Of a DNA stretch of 19,495 nt, positions 7,680-15,861 are shown one piece after another; positions within the stretch are counted from its first letter, which is position 1, and each line of letters starts with the position of its first letter. The stretch is from the NCBI GenBank assembly GCA_900548725.1, contig URLV01000023.1:1-19495 (forward strand). Reading direction: 5' to 3'. The notes below the pieces were generated by a model. It was not told the origin of the DNA. It worked only from the letters and a program-made list of their open reading frames with translations, and made no database searches. The position numbers and the translations under genes were made by a program. This stretch comes from an uncultured Mycoplasmatota bacterium. GTDB lineage: Bacteria > Bacillota_I > Bacilli_A > RF39 > UBA660.

Positions 7680-8612
7680 ATGTTAAAAAGAAAAGCATTT
7701 AAAAAAATTATAATTAGTTTATCTTGTTTAGGAATACTTGGAATATTATATATATTTCCTAATAAAAATGAATCTATTAAAACTAATATAAGTCATTCTA
7801 ATAGTGAAAATAATATCGTATATTTAATAGATAATAATAAATATATTTCTAGAGTTAGTACTATATTAACTAGTAAAAGTAAAGAAGATAAAATTAAAGA
7901 AGTTATAAATATTTTAACAATAGATTCTAATAATTATATAAGAGAAGGATTTAAGAAAGTTATACCAAAAAATACTAAATTATTAAATTTAGAAATACAA
8001 AACCAATTAGTTAAATTAAATTTTAGTAAAGAATTATTAAATGTAGATATATATAATGAAGAAAAAATGATAGAAGCAATAGTATATTCTTTAACTAGTT
8101 TAGATAATATTAAATATATTTCTATATATGTAGAAGGTTCTATTCTTAATAAGTTACCTAATTCAAATAAAAAACTTCCTACTATATTAGATAGAAGTAT
8201 TGGAATTAATAAAGAATATAATATTAATAATATAAATAATACTACTAAAACTACAATATATTATTTATCTAAATATAATGATTATTATTACTATGTTCCA
8301 GTTACTAAAATTAATAATGATGATATTAGTAAAATAGAAATTATTATAAAAGAGTTAACAAGTAGCAAAATGTTAAATACTAATTTAATAAGTTACTTAA
8401 ATAATAATACTGAATTATTAAGTTATAATGAAACTGATAAATCTCTTCTTTTAAATTTTAATGAAAATATATTAGATGATATTAATACTAATAATATATT
8501 AGAGGAAGTTAGTTATTCTATAAATTTAAGTATTAAAGATAACTATGATGATGTCGATAGTGTTTTATATTATGTTAATGATAAAATTATAAGTACGTTT
8601 AGTTTAAAATAA
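7680..8612 (+). CDS. gerM: GerM-domain protein, membrane-anchored
   Basis: A 310-residue protein with an N-terminal membrane segment (about 9-27) after a Lys/Arg-rich start. Two copies of a GerM-type domain follow (about 45-170 and 190-305). Each has a short helix-rich part ending in a conserved block in which hydrophobic strands precede a 'Leu-x-Phe-Ser/Asn' turn (VKLNFSKELL, LLLNFNENIL). GerM in Bacillus is a lipoprotein acting in sporulation and germination at the forespore-mother cell interface. Here Cys16 lies in the hydrophobic segment, but the residues before it (SLS) fit a lipobox poorly, so a plain membrane anchor is as likely. The start follows ATTAGGTG. It is divergent from ylbD and convergent with the dtd operon. 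The gene symbol is by domain only. Confidence 0.75.
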   Translation: MLKRKAFKKIIISLSCLGILGILYIFPNKNESIKTNISHSNSENNIVYLIDNNKYISRVSTILTSKSKEDKIKEVINILTIDSNNYIREGFKKVIPKNTKLLNLEIQNQLVKLNFSKELLNVDIYNEEKMIEAIVYSLTSLDNIKYISIYVEGSILNKLPNSNKKLPTILDRSIGINKEYNINNINNTTKTTIYYLSKYNDYYYYVPVTKINNDDISKIEIIIKELTSSKMLNTNLISYLNNNTELLSYNETDKSLLLNFNENILDDINTNNILEEVSYSINLSIKDNYDDVDSVLYYVNDKIISTFSLK

Positions 8613-8643
8613 AGAACTAGTTTATTTGTATTAAATTGGTTCT
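8613..8643 (-). terminator. Terminator between gerM-like gene and dtd operon
   Basis: A stem of about 7-8 bp (8613-8619 with 8637-8643, with one G-U pair) lies between the convergent genes. On the minus strand it is followed by a T-rich stretch (TTTATTTT). It overlaps the last codons of the small 61-codon gene. The plus-strand tail is less T-rich. Confidence 0.45.
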
Positions 8644-8816
8644 CTATTATTTAAATATTCTCTAAAATTATATTTAATGATATTATCATGTGCTAATCTT
8701 GAATATAAGAAACATAATGGTATATTTTTTTCTTTACAAAATTTATTTGCAAAGTTTAAATTACTTTTTAAGTATTCATAATCCTTATTATTAAGTCTAT
8801 TTATTATTACTATCAA
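8631..8816 (-). CDS. Small hypothetical protein overlapping dtd
   Basis: A 61-codon open frame that I do not recognise. It overlaps the end of dtd by 20 bases in another frame and would start at TTG (8816), the only usable start. No Shine-Dalgarno is visible before it, so translation would rely on coupling to dtd termination. The amino-acid mix looks protein-like (NFANKFCKEKNIPLCFLYSR), with two Cys and few low-complexity runs, unlike most chance frames in such AT-rich DNA. A frameshifted former extension of dtd is unlikely, because dtd has its full normal length. It may be a lineage-specific gene or a spurious frame. Confidence 0.4.
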   Translation of the reverse strand: MIVIINRLNNKDYEYLKSNLNFANKFCKEKNIPLCFLYSRLAHDNIIKYNFREYLNNREPI

Positions 8817-9240
8817 TTATAATAGTTATTGGTCCATCATTAATTAAATTAACTTCCATTTCTGCACCAAATACACCAGTTTTTACATTTATATATTCAC
8901 TTAATTTTTTATTGAATTCATCATATAATTTGCTAGAATATTCACTTTTTAATGCTTTTATATAACTTGGTCTATTACCTTTTTTAGTATCAGCATAAAG
9001 TGTAAATTGACTAATAGATAATATACTTCCATTAGTATCTAGTATACTTTTATTCATAATTCCATTTTCATCATCAAATATCCTTAAATTAACAACTTTC
9101 TTAACAATATAATCTATATCTTGTTTATTATCTCCTTCAGTAAAACCAACTAGTATCATTAATCCATTATTTATTCTATTGTAAATTTCATTATTTATAC
9201 TTACACTAGATTCTTTTACTCTTTGTATAACTACTTTCAT
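8797..9240 (-). CDS. dtd: D-aminoacyl-tRNA deacylase
   Basis: A 147-residue protein of normal DTD length. It hydrolyses D-amino acids (and glycine) mischarged onto tRNA. The two family signatures are clear: SQFTLYADTKKGNRPS at 77-92 and NLINDGPIT at 131-139, the latter holding the cross-subunit Gly136-cisPro137 pair that excludes L-amino acids. The ATG at 9240 follows AGAGGACTAAT and lies one base after the rel stop, so it is an operon member with tight coupling. rel-dtd adjacency is a long-known Bacillota arrangement. Confidence 0.97.
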   Translation of the reverse strand: MKVVIQRVKESSVSINNEIYNRINNGLMILVGFTEGDNKQDIDYIVKKVVNLRIFDDENGIMNKSILDTNGSILSISQFTLYADTKKGNRPSYIKALKSEYSSKLYDEFNKKLSEYINVKTGVFGAEMEVNLINDGPITIIIDSNNK

Positions 9241-9241
9241 A

Positions 9242-11386
9242 TTAGTCCTCTAATTCTATTTCACTTACAAAAGATAATATTCTTAAACTTTCTATAAAAC
9301 TATCTAATGTATTTTTATCTTTTACTTTAAAAGTTATACTATAACCATGTATATTATTTTTATTAAATTCATTTATTGAAGTTACTACAATATTCTTTAA
9401 ACTAGCTTTTGTAACTATTTCTAGCATATTATTATGATTATCATTCGTTATTAGTTTTAACTTAGAAATATATGTATTATCACTTTCCATATTCCAATTT
9501 ACATTAATTAGTCTATCTTTTATTTCTTTTATATTAACACAATTTTTTTTATGAACTGTAACTCCATTACCTTTTGTAATATATCCAATAATTTCATCAC
9601 CTTTAACTGGATGACAACATTCTGCTACATTAACTAAAATATCATCATAACCAGCAACTAATATATCTTTTTTATAATTATTCTTTGTATTAAGTTTATT
9701 ATTATTTAATACTTTATCTAATAATATATCTTGTACATTTTTCTTATCTTCATATATTAAATTTATAATGTATGATGGAGTATATCTAAGAGAACCTACA
9801 TTTAAATATATTTCATCTAAACTTTTGACTTTTAAATCTTTATATAATTTATCTAGATGTTCATCATTAAATACTTCTTTAAAACTTAGTTTTTGTTTTC
9901 TTATTTCTTTTTCTAACAAATTACTACCTAGCTCTGTATATTTTTCTTTATCTACTTTAGAAAAATATGATTTTATTTTATTTTTTGCTTGACTAGTTTT
10001 TACTATATTTAACCAATCTTTATTAGGTGTACTATTAGCGTCTGTTTTTATTTTTACTATATCTCCATCTTGTAATTTATAATCTATTGGTACTATATTT
10101 TCATTAACTATAGCACCTACCATTTTATCTCCTACATTAGTATGTATTCTATATGCAAAGTCTATTGGAGTAGAACCTACTGGAAGTTCCATTACATCAC
10201 CTTTAGGCGTGAATACGTAAATTAAATCTGACAACAATTCATCTTCCATATGTTCTCTAAATACGTCATCACTTATATCTTCATTATAACTATCAATTAA
10301 ATTTTTATACATTTCTAATTTTTGATCCATTATATTTTTTATATTATTTGAAGTATGTTCTTTATATGACCAATGACTTGCTATACCATTTTCTGCAATG
10401 TCATCCATTTCTTTAGTTCTAAGTTGTATTTCAAATATGTGACCATTATCACCAAATACAGATGTATGTAGTGATTGATACATATTTGATTTAGGCATTG
10501 CTATATAATCTTTAAAACGTTTTGGAATAGGACGATATTTTGCATGAATTAATCCAGCAGCTAAATAACAATCACTTACATTTTCTACTATAGCACGCAT
10601 TGCAAGTATATCATATATATCACTCCATTTACGTCCTGTAGATAATTTAGTATAAATACTATAAACACTTTTTACTCTACCCTTTATTTTAAATTTTATA
10701 TTATGACTACTAAGTATATCACTAACACTTTCTATCATATCATTTAATACTTTATTTAATTCTTCACGTGTTCCATTTAATTTTTCTAATATACTTTCGT
10801 AAACATCAGGTTTAGAATATCTAAGTGATAAATCTTCTAATTCACTCTTTATACTATTTATACCTAATCTATGCGCTATTGGTATTAAAACATTCATTGT
10901 TTCCATTGCTTTTTGTTTTTGTTTCTCAACAGGTAAATAATCTAGTGTTCTCATATTATGTAATCTATCTGCTAATTTTATTATTAAGACTCTAGGATCC
11001 TCAGATAGTCCAACTAAAACTTTTCTTAAATATAAACTACTTGATTCACTATCATCATTTAATTTTAATTTATTAATTTTAGTTAATGATTCTACTATAT
11101 TTCTTACATCACTATCAAATAATTTTTCTAATTCTTCCCCTGTTGCATCTGATTCCGATATTGTTTCATGTACTAATGCAGATATAATTGTCGTATCATC
11201 TACATTTAAATCACACAGTATTCTTGCAACACTTAGGGGGTGATTTATGAAATCATTTCCATCTTTACGTTTTTTTCCTTTATGTTTTTCTAATGCATAA
11301 TTGTATGCTTGTTTAATTTTATCTATCTTTTCTTTACTAAATCCTTCTTCTTCATATTTATTAATTATATATTCTAAATCATTCAT
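9242..11386 (-). CDS. rel: RelA/SpoT-type (p)ppGpp enzyme with altered HD motif
   Basis: A 714-residue long Rel protein. The domains in order are: N-terminal HD hydrolase; synthetase (about 225-340, with PIPKRFKDYIAMPKSNMYQSLHT and the catalytic-type Glu in EIQLRT); TGS (about 390-455, YVFTPKGDVMELP); a helical region; zinc-finger-like ZFD (VNVAECCHPVKGDE with paired Cys and His); and C-terminal ACT. The synthetase retains the RxKD motif (RFKD) of bifunctional Rel enzymes. In the hydrolase domain His49, His73 and Asp140 are kept, but the usual HDxxED reads HETISE (73-78), changing the metal-binding Asp to Glu74 and the catalytic Glu-Asp to Ser77-Glu78. Hydrolysis may therefore be weak or lost. 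The start overlaps the comN-like stop (ATGA), with AGGTGGAG as SD. Confidence 0.96.
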   Translation of the reverse strand: MNDLEYIINKYEEEGFSKEKIDKIKQAYNYALEKHKGKKRKDGNDFINHPLSVARILCDLNVDDTTIISALVHETISESDATGEELEKLFDSDVRNIVESLTKINKLKLNDDSESSSLYLRKVLVGLSEDPRVLIIKLADRLHNMRTLDYLPVEKQKQKAMETMNVLIPIAHRLGINSIKSELEDLSLRYSKPDVYESILEKLNGTREELNKVLNDMIESVSDILSSHNIKFKIKGRVKSVYSIYTKLSTGRKWSDIYDILAMRAIVENVSDCYLAAGLIHAKYRPIPKRFKDYIAMPKSNMYQSLHTSVFGDNGHIFEIQLRTKEMDDIAENGIASHWSYKEHTSNNIKNIMDQKLEMYKNLIDSYNEDISDDVFREHMEDELLSDLIYVFTPKGDVMELPVGSTPIDFAYRIHTNVGDKMVGAIVNENIVPIDYKLQDGDIVKIKTDANSTPNKDWLNIVKTSQAKNKIKSYFSKVDKEKYTELGSNLLEKEIRKQKLSFKEVFNDEHLDKLYKDLKVKSLDEIYLNVGSLRYTPSYIINLIYEDKKNVQDILLDKVLNNNKLNTKNNYKKDILVAGYDDILVNVAECCHPVKGDEIIGYITKGNGVTVHKKNCVNIKEIKDRLINVNWNMESDNTYISKLKLITNDNHNNMLEIVTKASLKNIVVTSINEFNKNNIHGYSITFKVKDKNTLDSFIESLRILSFVSEIELED

Positions 11387-11652
11387 ATGTTATCTCCACC
11401 TAGTATATTTTTCATTTTATCTTTAATATATTTCTTATACTCTCCATCACTAGTATTAAGTATATCATCTACACAATCTGATAATGATAAATTTTTACTT
11501 TTATTCCATTTATTCTTCTTTAAATAATTCCATACGTCATCTATGTTAATATATCTTATTCCGTTATGTTTAAGCTCATTAACTTTAGTTTCCATTGCTG
11601 GTATCAATCTATTATATAATTCTTCTAAACTATTAAATCTTATATCTTCCAT
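11383..11652 (-). CDS. comN: ComN-like post-transcriptional regulator
   Basis: An 89-residue protein of the small ComN/YrzD family. It shows the family pattern of a first helix (LYNRLIPAMETKVNELK), a 'IDDVWNYLKKNKWNK' block and a 'SLSDCVDDILNTSDGEYKKYIK' block. In Bacillus ComN controls comE mRNA and contacts DivIVA. Whether that role holds here is unknown. I chose the ATG at 11652: AAGGTGG lies 5 bases upstream, whereas the in-frame GTG at 11661 would sit inside that SD. The end overlaps rel by four bases, so it leads the comN-rel-dtd operon. In Bacillus comN lies in the same neighbourhood but with several genes between it and rel, so the cluster is compacted here. Confidence 0.8.
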   Translation of the reverse strand: MEDIRFNSLEELYNRLIPAMETKVNELKHNGIRYINIDDVWNYLKKNKWNKSKNLSLSDCVDDILNTSDGEYKKYIKDKMKNILGGDNI

Positions 11653-11671
11653 ACATACCACCTTCTTTTAA

Positions 11672-11680
11672 AGTATATCA
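11672..11680 (-). promoter_or_regulatory. comN-rel-dtd promoter, extended -10
   Basis: TGATATACT on the minus strand fits an extended -10 and lies about 20-28 bases before the chosen comN start, giving a short leader. It abuts the T-run of the upstream terminator, so the two signals are packed edge to edge. No good -35 is seen. Confidence 0.5.
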
Positions 11681-11705
11681 AAAAAAGTACTAAATTAATA
11701 GTACT
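11680..11705 (-). terminator. Terminator of the transglutaminase-like gene
   Basis: A 7-bp stem AGTACTA/TAGTACT (11686-11692 with 11699-11705) has a 6-nt loop and is followed by seven T on the minus strand. It lies just after the stop of the gene at 11722 and separates it from the comN operon. Confidence 0.65.
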
Positions 11706-11721
11706 ATTTATCATTATTTTC

Positions 11722-13206
11722 TCATACTTTTTTTAGTGTTTTAGTTAGTTTTATTCTTTCTATATTTAAATCAATATTATTTTCTTCAATTACATCATCG
11801 ACATTTTTAATTTTTTCACCAAATATAGCTTCAAATAATTTTGATGCATACTCATTTCTAACCTTCCATTTAGAATTATAAACAACACATTTAATATTAT
11901 TAATATCAAACGGGTACATTTCTGGATTAGTGTAATATTCTATTTTACGTGTATTATATAAAACCTTTATTAATACTTCTGTACTTATATTACTGGTCAT
12001 ATATTTATTAATCTTTTTTATTTTCTTTATTAATTCTTCATTTGTTATATTATCTTTTTCACTTAATAAGAAAGATGGAATGGCATTAATGCTATTTAAG
12101 ATTCTAAATTTTGTTATCAGATTCTCACCATATATTAGGTATGATATTTTATTTATAGTTTTGATTAAATCTTTATTTGCTTTTTCTAAATTATTTTCTT
12201 CTAACAATTTAATTAATTCTTTTACATTTTCTTCACTATAGTTCTTAAAAGTTTGATCTTCACTATACTTATTATTATGATACATTTCAATTGTTTCTTT
12301 ATTTATACCAAAATGTTTGTAGGTATATAAATAATCACTTGTTTCATTTTTTCTGCTATCAAATGTTGAGTCGAAAAAATATACACCTTTCACTTTATAC
12401 TTTTGATCATTTACATAGGCACAATTATATGCATGCCCAATCTTATTTTTTATATCAATGCCAGTATATACTAAACATTTTATATTAAGTTTATTTAAAA
12501 TTGCATTAAATATATTTGCATAACCTTCACAAACTCTTTTGTTGCCTAACAACACGTTGGTTAAATCTCTTGATTCACGTAAAGATTCATTTTTATCTTC
12601 TCTTACGTATAAAGCATTTCTAGTTATATCGTAAGCATACATAATTTGTTCTAATTGACTAAAATTATATTTTTTTATCTCACTAGTAATATCATTTATT
12701 TTACTAACTGTCTTTTTAAAATTTTCTAATCTTATTGGCAGCTTATTACCATCTAAAATTATATTTATATTTTTATAATCATTATACATATTTTCCAAAC
12801 ATTCAATTTCTTTAAGTTCAGTATTTAAATTGTAATCTTTTTCTAAAATTATTTCTTTATTTTTTAATTCAGGATTATTTTTTAAAAAAGTTAATATTTG
12901 TTCATGTTCACCGTTTAAAGAAATATATTTAATATTATCAAAAAGTATTTTATAAAAGTTATCTTCTTTATTTTGTAGTGATTCTAAAAAGGTAAATTCA
13001 TTATCACCATATATAGTTTTCATATCGTTTAAATATGATGTTAAATCATTTCTAATCTGCTCATAGTTTGATATTATATTGGAAAATAATTCATTTTCAT
13101 TTGTAATTATATCTATGTCTAAACCACCATTTATTTGTCTAAAACTATATTTTTTAGTAAATTCTAATTCGTTTTCATCAAACGAAATATTTATTGAACT
13201 ATACAT
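11722..13206 (-). CDS. Cytosolic transglutaminase-like cysteine protein
   Basis: A 494-residue protein with no signal peptide or membrane segment. A transglutaminase-like (papain-fold) core is visible at about 195-300. Cys226 is in KRVCEGYANIF, where the Cys is followed by a hydrophobic helix. His258 is in NKIGHAYNCAYVN, and Asp279 is in YFFDSTFDS, giving the usual Cys-His-Asp order and spacing. The flanking 190 N-terminal and 190 C-terminal residues are mostly helical and charged and unknown to me. Members of this superfamily may be peptidases, amidases or cross-linking enzymes, so the activity and partner cannot be told. The intact triad predicts an active enzyme. The start follows GGGGGAAAAAT, and it has its own strong-looking promoter and a terminator, so it forms a one-gene unit. 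Confidence 0.75.
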   Translation of the reverse strand: MYSSINISFDENELEFTKKYSFRQINGGLDIDIITNENELFSNIISNYEQIRNDLTSYLNDMKTIYGDNEFTFLESLQNKEDNFYKILFDNIKYISLNGEHEQILTFLKNNPELKNKEIILEKDYNLNTELKEIECLENMYNDYKNINIILDGNKLPIRLENFKKTVSKINDITSEIKKYNFSQLEQIMYAYDITRNALYVREDKNESLRESRDLTNVLLGNKRVCEGYANIFNAILNKLNIKCLVYTGIDIKNKIGHAYNCAYVNDQKYKVKGVYFFDSTFDSRKNETSDYLYTYKHFGINKETIEMYHNNKYSEDQTFKNYSEENVKELIKLLEENNLEKANKDLIKTINKISYLIYGENLITKFRILNSINAIPSFLLSEKDNITNEELIKKIKKINKYMTSNISTEVLIKVLYNTRKIEYYTNPEMYPFDINNIKCVVYNSKWKVRNEYASKLFEAIFGEKIKNVDDVIEENNIDLNIERIKLTKTLKKV

Positions 13207-13232
13207 ATTTTTCCCCCATCTAAGTGAGGACT

Positions 13233-13261
13233 AGTATAGCACTTTATAGTTTTTTAGTCAA
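13233..13261 (-). promoter_or_regulatory. Promoter of the transglutaminase-like gene
   Basis: On the minus strand TTGACT (13256-13261) and TATACT (13233-13238) are separated by 17 bases. This is one of the best matches to a housekeeping sigma-A promoter in the window. It begins directly after the ABC transporter stop codon. Confidence 0.75.
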
Positions 13262-13265
13262 ATTC

Positions 13266-15542
13266 TTATTCACTTCGTAGGGCTACAACAGGATCTTTTT
13301 TACTTGCTATTTTAGCAGGTATAAAACCACCTACTAATGTTAATGTCATACTTACTACAATTAAAATAATAGAATGCATAGGACTTAAGATTGCAACATT
13401 TTGTAAATCAGTTAATTTGTATATTATTTTATTTGTTGGAATGGTTAATAGATATGCTATTAAAACACCTATTAATCCACTTGTTATACCAATTATAAAA
13501 GTTTCTGCATTAAAAACACGAGTTATATCTTTTTTTCTTGCACCTATTGCTCTTAAAATTCCTATTTCTTTAGTTCTTTCAAGTACACTTATATAAGTTA
13601 TTATTCCTATCATTATTGATGAAACAATTAATGATATTGAACTAAAAGCAATTAAAACAATGGTAACTGCATTCATTATAGAACCACTCATATTTGATAT
13701 AATCTTTGCTTGATCTGTATAAACTATTTTATCTTTGTCACTTTTATCTTTATTATATTTATCTAAATACTTAATTAAATTATCTTTACTATTAAAATCT
13801 TTTGGATATAAATAAATTGCATAAGGAACAGATTTTCCTCCTAAATAAGATATTATATTATCTTTTGTCATATTAGAATTATCAAATGACATTCCAGTTA
13901 AAATATTTATATCACTATTTTTTTGTTTTTTAACAATTTTAGAATTATTATTAGTTTCTATATAGTATTCCATAAAATCATCAGTATAACCTAAAGATGA
14001 AGATGTTATATAGGATGGATATTCTTCTTTCATTCTAAGTATTCCAACAACATTTAATTCGTATGCATCATTATACATTTTTTCTGATTCCTTATTCATT
14101 ATAAAGTATCCATTTGATTCTTTATATAAATCATCATTCATAACTACTCTTATTTTAGAATTTAATATATCATTAAAATTTATATTTTTTGTTTTATCAA
14201 GCCCTAATGCGTCTAAAATATTTTCATCTACATTATTATTGGCATCTACGAATAATACCATTTCATTAGTTTTATTTGGTAATCTCCCTGATATAACATC
14301 ATAATATACATTTAAGAATAGTTTATCAGTAAATGATTTAGGTATGTTACTAGTATTTAATAACTTATTATCTATTAATTCAATTTTATTATTTGTTTTT
14401 TTAATGAAATTTATATTTGTATATCTTGTATATGATATCCCATATGAATAATCCTTAGGAATATTTTCTACATATTTTATATAATCTTCAGTAATATTAT
14501 TTTTTCTCGTCATTAATTCTTCATTACTTTTTTTAGGAATAACATAATCAATATTTGGATATTTTTCTTGATTTTTTCCACTTAATTTTTCCATTGTATC
14601 TTCATCCATTTGTACACTATCACTCGATATTATTATTGGCATTGCAGATAAAATTCCTTTTTCATATTTATCTATTTGTTTATCAAAACCATTTGAAAGA
14701 CTCAGTATAAGTGCAATTCCAATAATACCTATACTTGATGCAAATGCAGTTAATAATGTTCTTCCTTTTTTTGTCATTATGTTATTAAAAGAAAGAGATA
14801 ATGCTTCTAAAAATGACATTTTAGTTTTATTTAATTTATAATTCGTTATTATTTCTTCATCATCTTTTACTGGATTGTTATCACTTATTATTAAACCGTC
14901 TTTTAATTCAATAATTCTAGTAGAATATAGATTTGCAAGTTCTTTATTATGAGATACCATTATAACTAATTTTTCTTCTGATATTTTTTTAATGATATCC
15001 ATTATTTGTATACTTGTTTTCGAATCTAATGCTCCAGTTGGTTCATCTGCAAGAATTATATCTGGATCATTAACTAAACTTCTTGCAATTGCAACTCTTT
15101 GCATTTGTCCACCAGATAATTCATTTGGTTTTTTATTTATATGTTCTAATAATCCAACTTTATTTAAAGCGTTTATGGCTAATTCACGTCTTTTTCTTCT
15201 TGAAACATTATTTAATTTTAAAGCCGTTTCTACATTTTTTAATATACTTATATGATTTATAAGGTTATAACTTTGAAATATAAAACCTACACTTTTATTT
15301 CTATATGCATCCCAATCTTTATCTTTAAACTTCTTAGTGCTTTTACCATTTATTATTAAGTCTCCACTATCATATTTATCAAGACCACCTAAAATATTTA
15401 ACATAGTAGTTTTCCCACTACCAGATTGACCTAAAATTGTTACAAATTCATTTTTTCTAAATTTTACGCTTACATCGTTTAATGCAATTTGAGTAAAGTC
15501 ACCTGTTTTATATATTTTTTTTATATTTTTTATTTCTAACAT
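13266..15542 (-). CDS. MacB-type ABC transporter, fused ATPase and FtsX permease
   Basis: A 758-residue protein with an N-terminal ABC ATPase joined to an FtsX-type permease. ATPase motifs are all intact: Walker A GQSGSGKTT (38-46), Q-loop Gln90, signature LSGGQ (142-146), Walker B ILADEP (163-168), D-loop ALDS and H-loop His198. A linker leads to TM1 (about 268-287). A large extracytoplasmic domain follows (about 290-620), and then three C-terminal membrane helices with the FtsX pattern ERTKEIGILRAIGARKKDI between the first two. This is the four-helix MacB/mechanotransmission layout, used to drive extracytoplasmic work or export of peptides, antibiotics or lipoproteins. The substrate is not evident. 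It is a homodimer by family rule. The start follows AGGGAGGAATAAGAA. No two-component system adjoins it, arguing against a Bce-type resistance module. Confidence 0.92.
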   Translation of the reverse strand: MLEIKNIKKIYKTGDFTQIALNDVSVKFRKNEFVTILGQSGSGKTTMLNILGGLDKYDSGDLIINGKSTKKFKDKDWDAYRNKSVGFIFQSYNLINHISILKNVETALKLNNVSRRKRRELAINALNKVGLLEHINKKPNELSGGQMQRVAIARSLVNDPDIILADEPTGALDSKTSIQIMDIIKKISEEKLVIMVSHNKELANLYSTRIIELKDGLIISDNNPVKDDEEIITNYKLNKTKMSFLEALSLSFNNIMTKKGRTLLTAFASSIGIIGIALILSLSNGFDKQIDKYEKGILSAMPIIISSDSVQMDEDTMEKLSGKNQEKYPNIDYVIPKKSNEELMTRKNNITEDYIKYVENIPKDYSYGISYTRYTNINFIKKTNNKIELIDNKLLNTSNIPKSFTDKLFLNVYYDVISGRLPNKTNEMVLFVDANNNVDENILDALGLDKTKNINFNDILNSKIRVVMNDDLYKESNGYFIMNKESEKMYNDAYELNVVGILRMKEEYPSYITSSSLGYTDDFMEYYIETNNNSKIVKKQKNSDINILTGMSFDNSNMTKDNIISYLGGKSVPYAIYLYPKDFNSKDNLIKYLDKYNKDKSDKDKIVYTDQAKIISNMSGSIMNAVTIVLIAFSSISLIVSSIMIGIITYISVLERTKEIGILRAIGARKKDITRVFNAETFIIGITSGLIGVLIAYLLTIPTNKIIYKLTDLQNVAILSPMHSIILIVVSMTLTLVGGFIPAKIASKKDPVVALRSE

Positions 15543-15593
15543 TTCTTATTCCTCCCTTAATTTTTTATTGAAATATTTTATTAATAATTCTAT

Positions 15594-15622
15594 ATTATAT
15601 TTAATGAAATTATTAATTTAAT
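15594..15622 (-). promoter_or_regulatory. Promoter of the ABC transporter
   Basis: A perfect -10 TATAAT (15594-15599) on the minus strand lies about 50 bases before the start. The -35 (ATTAAA, 15617-15622, 17-base spacer) is weak. It overlaps the possible opposite-strand promoter at 15568-15596. Confidence 0.5.
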
Positions 15623-15672
15623 TTCTGTGAATGTGGTCGTGCTGACTTTGCGGCGTGGCCACATTCTTTTTT
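15603..15672 (+). ncRNA. Possible short RNA ending in a strong hairpin
   Basis: A strong hairpin (stem 15629-15638 with 15657-15666, 10 bp with one G-U; 18-nt G+C-rich loop) is followed by six T on the plus strand. This is a terminator shape, yet no plus-strand gene precedes it. A candidate plus-strand promoter lies upstream: TTGAAA (15568-15573), 17 bases, TATATT (15591-15596). A transcript from about 15603 to 15672 would be about 70 nt and noncoding. The alternative is a bare hairpin acting in the ABC promoter region. The start is approximate. Confidence 0.3.
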
Positions 15673-15806
15673 ATTCAATTATCAATTTTTATTTACTAAC
15701 CATCTTTCAAATTAAATACAGTGTTTAAAATATAACACTTGTTTTTAAATAGTTCAATAGTTTTTTTAAGCATTTTTTAACTAATTTTGTCGAATTTACA
15801 AATAAT

Positions 15807-15858
15807 AAAAATCGTACTATACAGTTTATTAAAATCTGTTTATTTTAGTACGATTTTT
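15807..15858 (-). terminator. Terminator of the thioredoxin-like gene
   Basis: A perfect 13-bp stem (15807-15819 with 15846-15858) has A5/T5 ends and encloses a 26-nt loop that itself holds ACAG/CTGT. It lies four bases after the stop at 15862 and can act on both strands. Confidence 0.8.
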
Positions 15859-15861
15859 TCA

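Larger units (their letters stand above)
15543..15861. other. Intergenic region between ABC transporter and thioredoxin-like gene
   Basis: 319 bases holding, from left to right, the ABC transporter SD and promoter, the orphan hairpin/possible small RNA (15603-15672), about 130 bases of featureless AT-rich DNA, and the terminator of the thioredoxin-like gene. No open frame of note was seen. Confidence 0.6.

Noticed and set aside
11383..11386. Mycoplasma-type code with TGA as tryptophan
   Set aside because: The comN-like gene ends at a TGA in an ATGA overlap with the well-supported rel start, and Trp is encoded by TGG throughout, so TGA is a stop.
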